A DNA stretch of 61,642 nucleotides from Beroe ovata. Taxonomy: Eukaryota > Ctenophora > Nuda > Beroida > Beroidae. Under the pieces are notes generated by a model that saw only the letters and a list, made by a program, of their open reading frames with translations, did no database searches and was not told the origin of the DNA. This document shows positions 1-13,800 of this stretch, piece by piece; position 1 is the first letter of the stretch, and each line of letters opens with the position of its first letter. The position numbers were made by a program, and so were the translations under genes. The stretch is from positions 593,587 to 655,228 of the forward strand of contig CAMPET010000010.1 in assembly GCA_946803715.1 (NCBI GenBank), read 5' to 3'.

Positions 1-55
1 TCTATCTCTCTCTGTCTCTGTCTCTCTCTCTTTTTCTTTTTCTTTGTGTTTTTTT

Positions 56-102
<47 letters not shown>

Positions 103-3100
103 CTCTGAAGGACGAAGTGAAGGGCGAAGTTCACAATGCAGTGACAGACGGTGGGTGAAATGTGAAAATAGCACCGGTGTCGGTGTATGATCAGGTGTAA
201 AAGTAGGGAGTGAATACTGAATAATGATTGGATGGCCAGCAGGGAAATACACCGGTTTTAAAAGGAATGTTCCTTACACAAGTTGCAAATTTTACGTCCA
301 AACTTCGACGAATAAAGCTGCTCATATGATAGGTTAATTCTAGTGCCAATAGTTCACTACCTGTATTATTGCTCAAATTAATGTTATTCGGTAAAGGAGG
401 AACATCCTCTTTCCGATCGCGTCAACTAATATAAGGATTCAATTGTAACATATCTGATATCGGTGATATAATTTACATTCGGGTCTCAAGGAAATTTTTT
501 AAATCAGATCTCTGACATCTCAGAACATGATTGTTATTCACTATTCATATTCTCGCGCAATGATTCGTACTTTCCTGTAAAAAATAATGGCCCCAGAAAA
601 CCTTCAGGAAGTGATCATTGAACCATGAACCAGAGCGCATTCATCAGAAATGAGATGATGTCAAATTTCCGGAGTTTGATTTCAACCATTAGGTACAGGA
701 ACCATGAAAAATTAGTGAACTGAGCACCAGAGCGAGAGATGTGTCACTGAAACTGGAGAATATTTAGAGAGGCAATTGGAGTGAATTTAGAGAGGCAATT
801 GAAGAGCCGCGCGACCTGTGAAGTGCAGATATGAGATGTCAGATAAAAGATACCGAAATCTAGAGGTATGAATGATAAATACCGGGTCCTGAATAATGTT
901 ATTGTAAATCTTCATGATATGACATTATAGTCGAGCAGCCCAAGAAGTAAAGAAAACAAGTGTCCACACCCCATTCAAGAAGAGAGAACACAATATGATA
1001 GACACTCCAATTATATAATAGTACCTACTACTCGCAACCTAATTCGATAATGGTTCACCCTTTGTTGAATTACCGGACGTTCCATTTCACGGGTGATGAA
1101 AGTCTGTCTTGACAAACACCGCGCGCACAGCCTTTGTCCCCCCCACAATGTCACATAAATGAGACACAACCAGTAACCACATATAATTGTACAGACACCT
1201 TTGACATGAAATTGGAAAGGATAAGGATGCTTGATGACGTAGTTGAGTATAATGGCACAGTAGTGGTTTTGCTCATTAAGTGGAGGGAAGGGAAACAAGA
1301 TGGGATTTCCGGACAAGTCTGAGCACTTAGCCAGTGACAGCAATTGATTTAGCAAATTACCTACCTCCAGAAAGGGAAAAAGAGGGGAATCTCCTGTGTG
1401 TGTGTGTGTGTGTGTGTGTGTGCCCAATCGCGTCTCTAACAAACGAAGCCGCGTCTTTTCCCGCAAAAAACACGGGGAGAAGAAACCTCAAACAAAGATT
1501 ATAATGGCGGTTACGTTTTCGAGACTCGCGGTGAAATATCACTCAGAGCTCTATTCTCTCTGGACAGGGAAAGCTGGACTAATCACGACCCTCTAAATTC
1601 CCTGAGTTACCCAAGTTAGTAAATACTTCATGTGAGGGAGCTATAGTAGTAGTGGGAGTGGACCTTACAACTTCGCGAGACAAGGGTTAGAGAGACTTTG
1701 CTTACCACAATAGCAGGAGAGAGAGGCGAGACATACGCGGTACATAATATGAGAGACAAATACACTGGATGAAAGAGACACGGCTCGAGCTGTAGTGAAG
1801 AGATGGAATAGGAAATCGAACACGTATACTTCAGGTACTGGTACTTAGTATGAAACAGTTTAACATCAAAAATATATATCAATTTCCTGGACTTTCTTTG
1901 GTTCTATTCGAGATATAACTATATAATGGAGTGGTAGATCGGGATAGACTGTGCATAGAGAATAGTTAGTAAGAAGCGACAAAATAGCAAGCTTCTATAT
2001 GATACATCCAAAAATGCATGTGGGCTCTCATTCTGCCTCTATTTTAACGCAGCAATAATATGGGAAAATCTGTGGAATTCTCGGATATCAACATCCCCGA
2101 GCTTAAGATGGGCTCGGTAACACATGAAGTTTGTCATGAAGTATATGACACGCAAAACCTTGCCGTGAGACCACCAGAAAGTCAGAGGTCAGAGAGAGTG
2201 TGTGTGTTATGTTTACACGAGGGACGTTGGCCGGTAAATCCCTCTCACAAACACAAACAGTCCGCGTATCTTCTCCACTATAAAGAGCTTGTTTTTGAGA
2301 GAATTCTACCAGACTACCACATGAGGGTACTGGTGACAGGCTAAGAGGAGGTATGCGTGCGTGTGTGCTGCGGTAAAGTACTCACAAGGGCACGCGGTAT
2401 TTAAACGCGGTTTTTGGGTTATAAAGAGGGCTCATATAAATAAGATGGGTCTGATATAAACAGGCTAAATCCTGTTGAGACGAGGTAATCTTTATCTCCA
2501 AGCAGGAGGAGATGTTATCAGAGTGGTTTAGCGGCACTTTCATCACAAGCCATGAGTAATCACAGCGCTTTCCCAAGCACGCATACAAGGGGGGGATGAC
2601 CCCATTGAATATGATAACTTTTTCCAGCCCCCCTTAATATCATGTCCCATTAATGACCCCCCCTGACGGAGATCTTGGATAACAAGTTCGGCTCGCTCCT
2701 TTGGATTGTGGAAGTTGCAAGCTCTTCTTAGTCTAGACCTCACAGACACTGCGCGATAATTGACATTTATTTCAACATAAGTCGGGACACAAGCACGGAT
2801 ATCAGATACAACTTATATCATATCGTCTGTTTGAATAACATAATGGTGAATTCTATTTGCTGGAACAGAGTAAAGACATCATGATAATAATGTGAAGTGG
2901 AGACACGCATTGTGACTAATTGCCAGCTGAAAATGGGGGATAATGGATCTATGTTACATAGGGGGGGGGGGAGAAGCAGACAATGGTAGAAAGCTGGGTT
3001 GTGTGTTTGCAAAGATTGGTCACATTGCGGAGGGACAAAAACACGTTTTTGTTCGAAACATAAGCCTCAACAAAATAGCATAAAGCAAGACTCGAAGTAA

Positions 3101-5231
3101 AATAAAACACTGAAACAAATCATGCTGGTATGAGACAAAGGGGACAAATCAGGCGACAGAAGATGATCGTTTGATTCTCCATGAGACACATGAAACTCAA
3201 TCAACCGTGTGTCGAATTTAAACTATTCAAATCTGTTGCTAGAGACATTTGAGAAGTTACGTACCAGCACCAACTTTAACATAATTTCACCATTTATGCA
3301 ACGTGTAAACAAAACAGCGCGGTTTTAAAACTACCGGAAAAAACACGGCTCATCCACGCTCAGTGACGAGAAATAAAACAAAAGTGCGTAATACAATAAA
3401 AAAACTTTAAAATACTTGAGTTTTTCTGCACTCTCGCGCGCAATGTGGGAGTTGTTGAGCGATAGATCATGGTACGAGGGGAAAACGGCGGTAAACATGA
3501 AAAAGAGAGGGGGTGACGAGGGGGCCGTGACGATTACAGATCGAGTACGTCAATATATATATTCGTGTGAATATAAGTTAAAATGGGGGAGTGAAAATAA
3601 AGGGATTAACACCTCCATTGTTACCGTATATATAAAGAGTATCTCGGTGAGTAATTAATGAAAAGCTGCAGTCACGTGTGACAATCATGTCTCTCGACCA
3701 ATCAGAGAGCAGAGCTGGTGTTCTCGACCAATCGCGTGATAGGAACACCAGCCAATGAGCGAGGAGTACTAGAATATAGAGGAGTTACGAGGGAACTGTC
3801 AAGAACATATGTTTCTAGAAGGTACTCTTCGTGATCTTATCTCAATTTATGTTTCAACCTACCAACCAGTGTATCACAATCATGACGATATCAACCAATC
3901 AAGTGCCAACATTTCCGGACGGGCCTCGTTGATTGGCTACTGATCACATAATTGGTCTCATGACAGATATGGGCAGGGTGGTGATGAGAGAATTTCATCA
4001 TTCTAAAAATAAAACAAAACCATTATAACGGTTTCGGGAGTATAACGAGCAAGCAAAATGTGGGGGTTGAAATGAAGTTTTGTGAACGAGGTCATGAGTT
4101 TTATCTCGACGATGATAATAGTTCATATCAAGAAGAGAACGATGACAAATTACAGATCATAAGAGAGGAAGACAAGCAATCATGAAGAAAGTAACTTTGT
4201 TCCGATATATTAATAATTGGCTAGGAACTGCGACTCCGATTCTAATCACGCATAACGCATAAGAGTGATAATGTTGACAGGAGAAGCAAATGATAACCAG
4301 CTCGTTAACAAAAGATAACATTGTAATGAGGTTTGGAGCATGTTACAAAAATCCGTACAACAAGCAACATGTCGCTAGTAGGAAAAAAGAGTGTGTCAAA
4401 CGAGGTGTGAAAATCAGGACTTTCCCACGGTAAATGTCAATTATAATTCACGCAAGCACTTAAAAACTCGACACATAAGACTCTGCTTTTATATTAGGCC
4501 AGTCTCCTGTGTATTATGATGCTTAATGAGCATTGCAAATCAGGTTCATTGATCAACTTCGTTGAGTCAAATCAATCCAGTCATCGGATAAGGTATTACA
4601 CTATCACAATCGGGGCTATACTACTACTGAATTCGAAAAGTGTAACGCACTACAACCGCCAGGAGAGAGTGTGTAGGGAAAGGGTAACATGCACCCTGAT
4701 TCCACTTATAGATGCGCGTGTAATCATCAGTGAAACTCTGGTGGTAGGGGTGATGTCCTGTACTCACTTTCAAAGATGTGATTGATGATCGAACCTCTAA
4801 TGAGCGCGTGTGGAAACAATAACAAATAGAGCGTGGAGGGAAGGCAGAATGTGAGTTGATAAACATGGATGCGTAGCACAATTTAGTACATACTAACAAG
4901 ATCAGGAGGGTTGAAGGTGGACACACCCTACTGGGTGTCCCTCTATGTCAACATAAACCCCCTCTCTCTTCCCTCAGTTGCAGCTGTAAAATGTGTAGTG
5001 CTCGACCCCAATGGTAATATGTGAGTATCATGAAAACAACGTCTCCAATTGGTCACAGTCTGAGCACGTGACATGTTTGCAGCGTTGCTATTGGATACTC
5101 CCCGCACTCACGTGATCTAAGATATCAGGTCTCCGTGTATACATTTTTCCAGGTCATTGGTGGATGATATAGCGAGCCACTTCGATCAATAGTATAATGT
5201 GACCACCGGAGCATAAAGGTGGAACTTTCAT

Positions 5232-5265
<34 letters not shown>

Positions 5266-5608
5266 TGGTGAAACAGAATATGGCCTCATATATCCGGCTG
5301 TGTGACGTGAGTGTGTGATTGAATTATGCTGCAGTTTGTGCNCAGATAGTTTATAAAAATGTAATGTTATTAGTATTTTGTCGTTAGGAAAACATTGTAC
5401 AGTAAATTTATTCCAAATGGTGAAATTAGTTCATTTTGTGAGTTATTAAATACTATCTGGTTAAATTATAAACGATGCTGATAAATCAACATTCAACATT
5501 AAAAGGACATTAATAACTAACGTGCTAACACAAACCGACGCAGACACAAATACAGACACTAATACAGAAACACACACACACACAAACACACACACACAAA
5601 CACACACA

Positions 5609-5644
<36 letters not shown>

Positions 5645-7259
5645 ATGTAAAACACGGAGGATAATTCAAATTCAGTCGGGTGTTTCTGTCATTCGTGTAG
5701 CTGCTGTGTGGACAATGCACACATACTGAAGATGCTGGCATTTGAAACGGCTATTTCTACCGGGGTTCTGTTAATTAGCGACTAAACAATGGACATTACT
5801 GGTTAATTAGAGGGATTAAAGTTTGCGGGAAGCCGGGTTTGCTGCCTCTTTGATCCAACCACGATTATAACAGGTTGTTAAATACTGAAATTTCATGGCC
5901 CAAACAGAATTATACGCGATCCAGTAGGAATTGTTTATTACGGCAACAGCTACCCACTGCAGCATCAGCACTTGGGCACCCACACCTGTCAATTCATGCC
6001 GGTCCCTGGTGAAATCGATACCGGCAATATTTTAACTCTCTCTCTGGACATCGTGGGTGTTATAAACATCATAGTATTACAAACACGCGATCATGCCGTC
6101 TTCGTGGGTGAAATTTCCTGAGCATCCACGAATTAAAATATTATGGAGACATCGGTCAAACCAAGCAAACACTATTAGAGTTTGAAGTCTTTGACCCATT
6201 GACGATTGAGAAGTAACATATACTGCCTATTAAGGGGATTTTGCATTTTCTTTGTCAGGAAAAATTCGCTAGTTTTACTGGAAAGTAACGGTCTGGCGAA
6301 TTACGTCTATAGGTAACATCAAATCAACGCGAATCTTCTCTGCTGTGAAATAGTAGATCAAATACAATCAGAGTTAATTGAAATCAATTTGAATCCTCTA
6401 ATTTGATCAGCATCTAGCCATGATCATAATTTGATATATCCCATTTATATGGCAATTCGTATCTGAGTATCAGAACTCCAGACTGATTGATGACCTTGAT
6501 TATCAAGAGTTGAATCACATAATAGGCCATAAAGGATTCGCCAACTAGAATATAAGGGCAAAACTCTGGTAATAAAACCCGATGGCAAGACGGCCCTTCA
6601 CTGCACACTCCAATGAAATTCACAGTCGAGAATGATGGCAAATTGAACATAGCACGTTAATTGGGAACGCTCAGGATTTAGGATTATATATAGTGTGGTG
6701 GACTATACCACAAAATATAACCTACCACACACGGTGTGACGACCAATGACCACAGGAAAAGTTAAGTGTCCATGAACCATGGAACCGAGAGACTCGAGTG
6801 AATTTCATTTAAATTCACTACGACACTTAACATGTAAAATCAAATTATAATTGATTTTGTTGATTAAATGAAATACTTATAGTTGTTCATTTTCCCAAGA
6901 CTCACCGCATGGCACACACAATGATTAGTTTAAATGTTCTGCAGTGGTTAGGTCTCTCTCTTTCTTATACATATTGAGCTCGAGACTAGGTTCGTGGTTT
7001 TGAATACTCAACCGAGGTGTAAGAAAGTAGGAATTATAGCGTTGAGAGAGAAAATGAGATTCTCGAACAGTCGGAGCGGTTTTGCTACTTACACAAAACA
7101 ATATAACCCCCGTTTTTTCAATCCAATGATACGGATAACAGTGCCATTCATTGCGCTTCAATTTGGTATGAAAAAATTGATTGAGTGATGTATGAATATT
7201 ACATATCCCCCCACTTACAACCCGATAATGTACTCCGAATTCTAAATCCCTATTCTTAC
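1..7259. other. Gene-poor region
   Basis: No exon that I can defend was seen on either strand. The stretch holds (TG)n/(CA)n tracts at about 60-100, 1397-1422, 5233-5262 and 5571-5642, a single-base contig join at 5342, a CCAAT-box cluster at 3.7-3.95 kb, and AT-rich unique sequence. Short open frames exist but have no recognisable domain, no convincing splice signals and low-complexity composition. The ankyrin gene at 7.26-7.86 kb on the minus strand ends in an open splice donor, so at least one further 3' exon should lie here; I could not find it. Confidence 0.6.
3698..3955. promoter_or_regulatory. Cluster of six CCAAT boxes (NF-Y-like)
   Basis: CCAAT occurs at 3698, 3728, 3752 and 3895, and its complement ATTGG at 3932 and 3951. 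The first three are 30 and 24 bp apart, close to the spacing typical of NF-Y promoters, and the first two share the context TCTCGACCAATC. A CACGTG E-box lies just upstream near 3673. This resembles a TATA-less promoter or enhancer, but no transcript start or adjacent first exon was recognised, so the function is inferred. Confidence 0.35.
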
Positions 7260-7861
7260 CTCCTGACGAAGACCCGAACCAGGGTCACGTGACCGAGCTC
7301 ACACGCCACGTGTAGAGCTGTGGACCCCATGTCATCCACCTCCATACCGGATAACCTGGTGTTCTTGAGGAGCCAGCACACGGAGCTTGTATGGTTGTAC
7401 TGGGTTGCTGAGGGAGGGAAGGAGGGAGTGTGAGGCGGGTCATTTCCGGGTTTTAGTGGTCGCCGTGTGATATGGTGTGAGTGATGAATCACATAATACG
7501 CATAGGGTGTGGTCACAGCGTGTGATCAACAACAGTATCGGCCATCGCCACCAAAACGTAAAAATCAAAATTGAGTGCAATCAATATCGGAGAAGTACTG
7601 AAAATATTCTTCCTAAAAACTGCATCATATTCTCACAAAGCAGCCAATCAAACATCTACACACCTATATGAAGCGGAGTATTCCCAACGTAGTCATGAGC
7701 ATTAACAGGGCAACCGACACCGACAAGCAGTCTGAAACACTCGAGTCTGTTCGTTTGGCTGGCAATGTGCATCGCATTCTGAGACTTGAAGTTTGTAGCG
7801 AGAACATCTGCATCAGTCTGCTTGATCATGTATTTCAAGCAATCGTACTGACCGTTCTCCA
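7260..7861 (-). CDS. Ankyrin-repeat protein, two internal exons (partial gene)
   Basis: Two minus-strand exons are supported. Exon 7861-7664 follows a TTTCAG acceptor, encodes about 65 residues with two ankyrin units (ending GNTPLHIG) and stops at a GTGTGT donor in phase 1. Exon 7407-7260 follows a pyrimidine-rich CTCAG acceptor, carries on the frame and contains the unit GSTALHVACELGHVTLVRVF before a GTAAGA donor in phase 2. Ankyrin repeats are protein-binding scaffolds, so no biochemical activity can be assigned. Both ends are open: an exon is required upstream (phase 1 entry) and downstream. The gene may be continuous with the ankyrin exons at 15.1-17.7 kb on the same strand, but 7.3 kb without a recognised exon separates them, and those exons end in phase 0, so they cannot be directly joined. 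Confidence 0.75.
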
Positions 7862-10800
7862 CTGAAATAGGAAAATTAAATTTTCTTGGGCAGCGCTTGT
7901 TCCGCACGCGCGCGAACTTTTTGACAGAAATTTGACAAGAAGCGAAAAACGCGCGAAAATAAATGAAATAAAACCAAAATAATGAACGTAACGCGCGGCG
8001 CGCAGGATTGATACCTACGACGGAAAATACTCTTGATCCGCTCGCAAAATCACCGCGCGCTACATAAGGTCAGAAGCAGGAGTCTTGGCACTGAATTTTG
8101 TGACAACTCTTTTGTGGCAACTCATGGAAGGAGAAAAAGACCGCTGAGTTTACATTGACAAGGGTGAGGAGAGGGCGAGTGAGGGGGAAGGAGAAAGAGG
8201 GGCTGAGGGGATCGGGAAATCACGATTAGAAATCCCAGATTATTTGAATTCGGAAAACCAAAAGTATACAAATTACCAACTAAACGTGAATTTGCTGACA
8301 CACTAACCCATATCTATCAACTCTGCTAATAATTGATTCCCCTCTCCTTTCTCAAAAACAGTGCCCAATTCAGACTAAACATGAGTTTGTGTTACCTAAA
8401 GCAGGCACCAACAGATCCGAATAGTACATATATAGGGAGGCATTAGAAATGCAGCAACTATGATTTATTAAAAGCCCATTAACTAGTTAATCGTGACAAC
8501 TGTGTGTTTATCATAGTTAGGCGTCTCCAGATTGTGCTGATGTTACCAAGGCACTTCAGGGTACTGTAAACGTGTTAAAATGTTGAAGTGCGCGCTCGTG
8601 TATCTGTGTGTGTGTGTGTGTGTGNCACAGACACAAACACACGCACAGACACTCACACACACAAACACACACAGACACACAGACACACAAACGCACACAC
8701 AAACACACACAGGTTACTTTTATGCAGTAACAGGATGTTACACCCTTTAAACAATATATTACAGAGTAACAGGATGTAGGTAACTGTAACGATTATCCTG
8801 GGGTAGTTACCACGATAGCACATCCTGTGGTAACCAGTGATCCTCCTACCATCGCCCAATGACTTCTCATGAGATCATTAGTTACATAATCAGTTACCCC
8901 TATATAATAGTCTGGGGTAATTGACACGCCACTTTTATACGGTGTGAAATAATAGAGTTACGTCATCGAAATATCGGTGATAGAGTGATTTGATCCAAAT
9001 TCGGATATTTGACATCATATCTAATTGTATTTCTAATGATGGACCCATCAACATATCAGACGATATTTTCAGGGTTGGTTTTGAAAAATTAGTTTCCCCT
9101 GTATCCTAAATTCCGTGACATTTTGTAGCATGTATAAGTGACACTGACAGTTCTGCAATTACATGCAAACAAGTCGCTATGGTCATGTTGTGAGTTGGTC
9201 TATACTAATTTGGTCAATATAACTTGTGTGTGTGCGTGTGCGTGTTTGTGTGAGTGTGTGTGAGTGTGTGCGTGCGTGTGTGTTGGATGTGTAATACGCA
9301 CTGGGCAACAACTGTTAAATCATCATACCACTGTCACTAATAGAGTAACAGAGACAAGTTACAAATAACCGACAAACAAACAAACCGACGACAGACAAAC
9401 AAACAAACGAACCAACATGCTGACATGTGCAAACTGACGGTTGCTCTAGATTGTTCCACGCATCAAGGAACAAGTGCATTGTCAGTGTTTCCTTGAGTAT
9501 GAACGTATATTTGTGTATGGCTGTGTAAACCGTGTAAGTACACATGGCTGCAGTTGATGATATGAATACATGAATGAGTATGGATCAGCAAGTTGCAACT
9601 ACTGTCCAGCTTTTCAAGGGGTCGCAAAGTTTTCCCGATAATGAATAAGGTGTAAACAGACTTTCCAAATTTCCCACAGAATAAGTCACATGACATAGCT
9701 GGTCAAGTCACGTGATCGACAGGTATATCAACATTTAGTTGTGGTGAGAAGCAAGAATGTTGAGATACATATTTTTACAACAACTCCAATACTATTTCTT
9801 GAATATTTTTGAATAAATTTTGGGTATAAAAAATGATATGTGAATAGCTTATACTTACAGTAACACAGTACCACCTACCAATTTTCTCTGAGCTAAGTTT
9901 GTAGGAAGTTTTGAAGACAGTGATTCATTACTTTCCAATCAAAAGAGGTATAATATTCATTCAGTCGAGGTGTCTTTATTCGGGCGTTAGACCTGGCGCC
10001 GGGCCAAAGTGGCAAACGGACTCATGTCCCTTCATTCATATCCTGGATATTCACGATTCACTATCAGCTCACATTGTCATTTAAAAATACCATTTACTGA
10101 CTGATCCTAACCGGGAAGATGGGTGAGAGTGGGTGAGCTCGATTTCGACAGTGTCTTAGTTCGTCACGGACTCCATACCGTACTAAGACAATCATGGCTA
10201 TAGAGGGGTTTAGCCGACGATTCGTCATACTGTACGAAATTCCTGGCGATAAACCTTAATACCGGCTACCAGTCCATCTACGCTGTACCTACTTGGTCCA
10301 CGAATGGAAAACATTAATTAAATGATAATCAAATAAGCAGCAAATTCTGCCAGTCTTGATGCCTCCTATCACCACTCAAACTTCATATTCTTGAGTTCAA
10401 ACTTCTTATTTTAGAGAAATATTGCCTAGGATAAAAAATGAACGCACATTTATTTTCTCTGATCTTCACTATTTGAACTAATCTTCAATATAATACGCAC
10501 TCTTCACTTATATATCATACACACTACAGACTATAAATTAATGATAATATTATTGTGCACGACACTCAAACAATCAATAGCCAAGACGAATATGGCTTAG
10601 TACATGCATTCGTCGCAGTGAGCACTTCTCTAGTGTAGAAAGGAGAACGACAGATATGTATAGCATGATGGATATCAACAGAACACTGCGCTTGGAGAGT
10701 TACACCGGAAAATGATGGGCATCACGGATGCTCGGGACTCTGATGGCTACTCACTGCTTCACAAATCCTTGATGCCAGAGATCTCAGATGAGAACAGAAT

Positions 10801-13800
10801 TTCTGTAAAAAATGTTTCGGAAGTACAGCAGAAAGAATGCTACATGATGATTTTTGAAGTTTTAGACTTGTACTAGCAGACTGTGTTTATGCCTAGCACG
10901 ATCACATTTCCCGCTCCTGTGAGCTCTGAGTTGGAGTCACATCAGAGTGTTTACACGCTCAAGACCTGTATGTAAAACAATCTTGTACAGTGAACACGCG
11001 TTGTGTGGGAAAGAGTTGACAATGAGCGAGGTCTAGTCGTTGAAGATTGAGATGAATATGATTTGTAACGTTAAGCGTAGACGGGATTGTGTTTTCTGTA
11101 GGCCTGATGTAACACATAACATACACAGAACTGAATCATGCCAAATCGGGTTCATTTTGCGGTGAAATCGGTTTTATTTTGCTCTGAAATTGAACCCATT
11201 TTACCGCAACAATGGATACCTCACTGCAAATAGAACATTTATGATTTAGGGGAGCGTACAAGACAGCCTTTATCTCATAGACACCGCTGACACACAATAG
11301 CACGCATCGTGTATAACAACTGTTGGCACTAATTATTAATTAGCTGCCACGATTGCGCTACCGGCTTGCTACACTGAGTTAAGTACTACTTAGGGTACTA
11401 AGTGAGTGCATGGCATTGCGGCTTCAGATGATGTTGTCATATCGGGAATTGATAACCAACCAGTTGAAACTGGTTTTACAAGTGTTTCTCTGTGTTTAAT
11501 GAGTGTTTAATGAGTGTTGGAAAAAATTCCAGGATTCGGTAGGTGGAAAGCCATTTCCCTGCTCCTAACTGACGGTAGCTCTGCTTGAATAGAGCATTTG
11601 ACTTCAGACTCTCACAAAATAATACAGATCAAGAAGTTTTTTCCAACATTTTCTCAGCTGTTTAGCTCAGACTAACACACACATATTTCCAGTCTGGAGT
11701 TTCTAAGTCATCTTGTGACCAGTGTTGAGCCTCATTGAAAGAGACTGGAGTCAGTACTTATTGTGACTATCGTGCTAGATACATGTGAGTGCTCTGTGAC
11801 TCGTGCTGGTGATGTAATACTGAGGGAAGCCTGACAAGAGAACCGTATTCACCACCAACCTAGGTCTCAGAGTTACAGTTGTTTCATATAACACCCTGTA
11901 TGATTACCAATAACCATCATATGTTGGTGACGTCATAAATGTAATCAAAGTGACAGATCAAAAAGTCTGACTGTGTATGTCACATGTCAGTACGCTGTGA
12001 TTGAGAACATGAAATCACCATTGAGATCATGAGTCCCAAATCCCAATCACAACTTACACGCACAAACAATCACACACAGACACATAAAAGCTCACACAAC
12101 TCACAAACACACACACACAAACCCACATACACACACAAACACGCACAAAACACATTGACACACGGATATATTACTGTGCGTCACTCGGCTGTTGATAGCT
12201 TCCTACATATGGCAACAAGAGCCTGAGAGGCCAACCTAATATAACATGTGTGTTCGTACATAAAGTAGGTATGGGCAACAGCTGAAATGTATGCGTTAAC
12301 GCCGAAATGTGTTCGGACTGTGGGTATGTGTGTGTTGGTCAGTGAATAGTTTTGGAAATACTACAATATACCGTGGATATGTTTCAGAAGCACCATGTTA
12401 TTATAGGAAGTGGTTGAGTGAATCAGTGATTTGATTGCAGTGATCCGATTGGAATCACTTATGGGGCGATTAATTTGAGGAGAATATGGTATCATCGAGG
12501 AATTTGATATGAGCATGGTTCATTGGTTCAATGCTCAGGTAAATCATTTGGTTGTAGAGGATATACATTATAAACCCCTATTATATTTTCATGATTAAAT
12601 TCGCGTTGGAGTTGATTTCAGGAATCATCAAACCTCATTGACAGTTTAATTAGCAGCATTGCCTGGGAATTATTCCAACGTCCAAATTGCTGAAATACCA
12701 TCAGGGTAAGGTACCAACTAGTGAGTGTCATGTGCTATGTGTCGGGAAATACCGCAGAACCCGTTGTACATAACAATTACTGCACATTCTACCATGTTCA
12801 GAACCAGCCTCAAACAGTTAGAGATAACACCACTGAGAGACATGCAATATGGCATCATTGACTGTCAGTGCCAACTGACCACTGCCCAGGGTTGGATAAA
12901 GCTGGGAGTCATCGAGATCTCAGATCTCCACATTCTTTGATCCACTGAAACCACCATTCCACATTATTGTACAGACTAGAGCCATTCGGAGAAATGTGAG
13001 AGATTGAATCACAGTCACTCATCCAGGGACTGACAATTGACATGACAGTCATCTCATCTTGCGAGACATTATCCATGATAAAGTCTGGACATAATGACAG
13101 TTTCTGATAGACATTTGTTCCGATGAGACTTCATGAAGCTGCTCCATATAACCATATATTTAACGAGACTGAGAAGAAACCTCTGAATTCTGTAACCGGA
13201 ACCACAGCAAAACTGACACGGGGGAAGATAAGCCCGTGGGAACAGAAGGATACTGGGTCGATATACAATATAGCTATCCAAAATTTGGATTATAGGGACC
13301 TCAACTATGACATATGGTATCAAAGCCTTAGCAAGTCTCAGCTATCTGAAGTTTCTTAGGATGACAACCATTTGGTTCCCTTTAACATGGGAAGATAACC
13401 TCTCTTGACATAACCATTTAAACAGAACATTATGTGACGATAATGGCTAACCAGCATCACTATTAGGCATTGTTAAAAATATCATGGGAACCTCTACAAC
13501 TGTGTCCCATAAGATATTTGGTAGATGTTCATCTCTCTTTATTGGGGGAGGGTTTCAGTTAAACTGTTGCATCTCACCCAATGCTCATCATTTCATTAGG
13601 TAATATCTTCAGCATTCGTTTACTACCTGGTCGTGCTCACAGATATCTATGATGTTTACTCATAATATTCAGAAACATGTTTAGTAAACATTCTTACCAG
13701 CTGTTTTCGCTGTAATCACTAATCACTCATTGGTGTGCATATTATATTATCTCGAGATTGCTCAACACACACACCATTTCCTTCTCATGTCTCGGATATG

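Noticed and set aside
2060-2344. 94-residue plus-strand open frame
   Set aside because: Begins with a plausible ATG but has no recognisable domain, no neighbouring exon in phase and contains simple-repeat residues.
4516-4926. Open frames of 89 and 100 residues on opposite strands
   Set aside because: Neither has a domain or splice context; a possible donor at about 4770 (minus) leads to only a 29-base exon.
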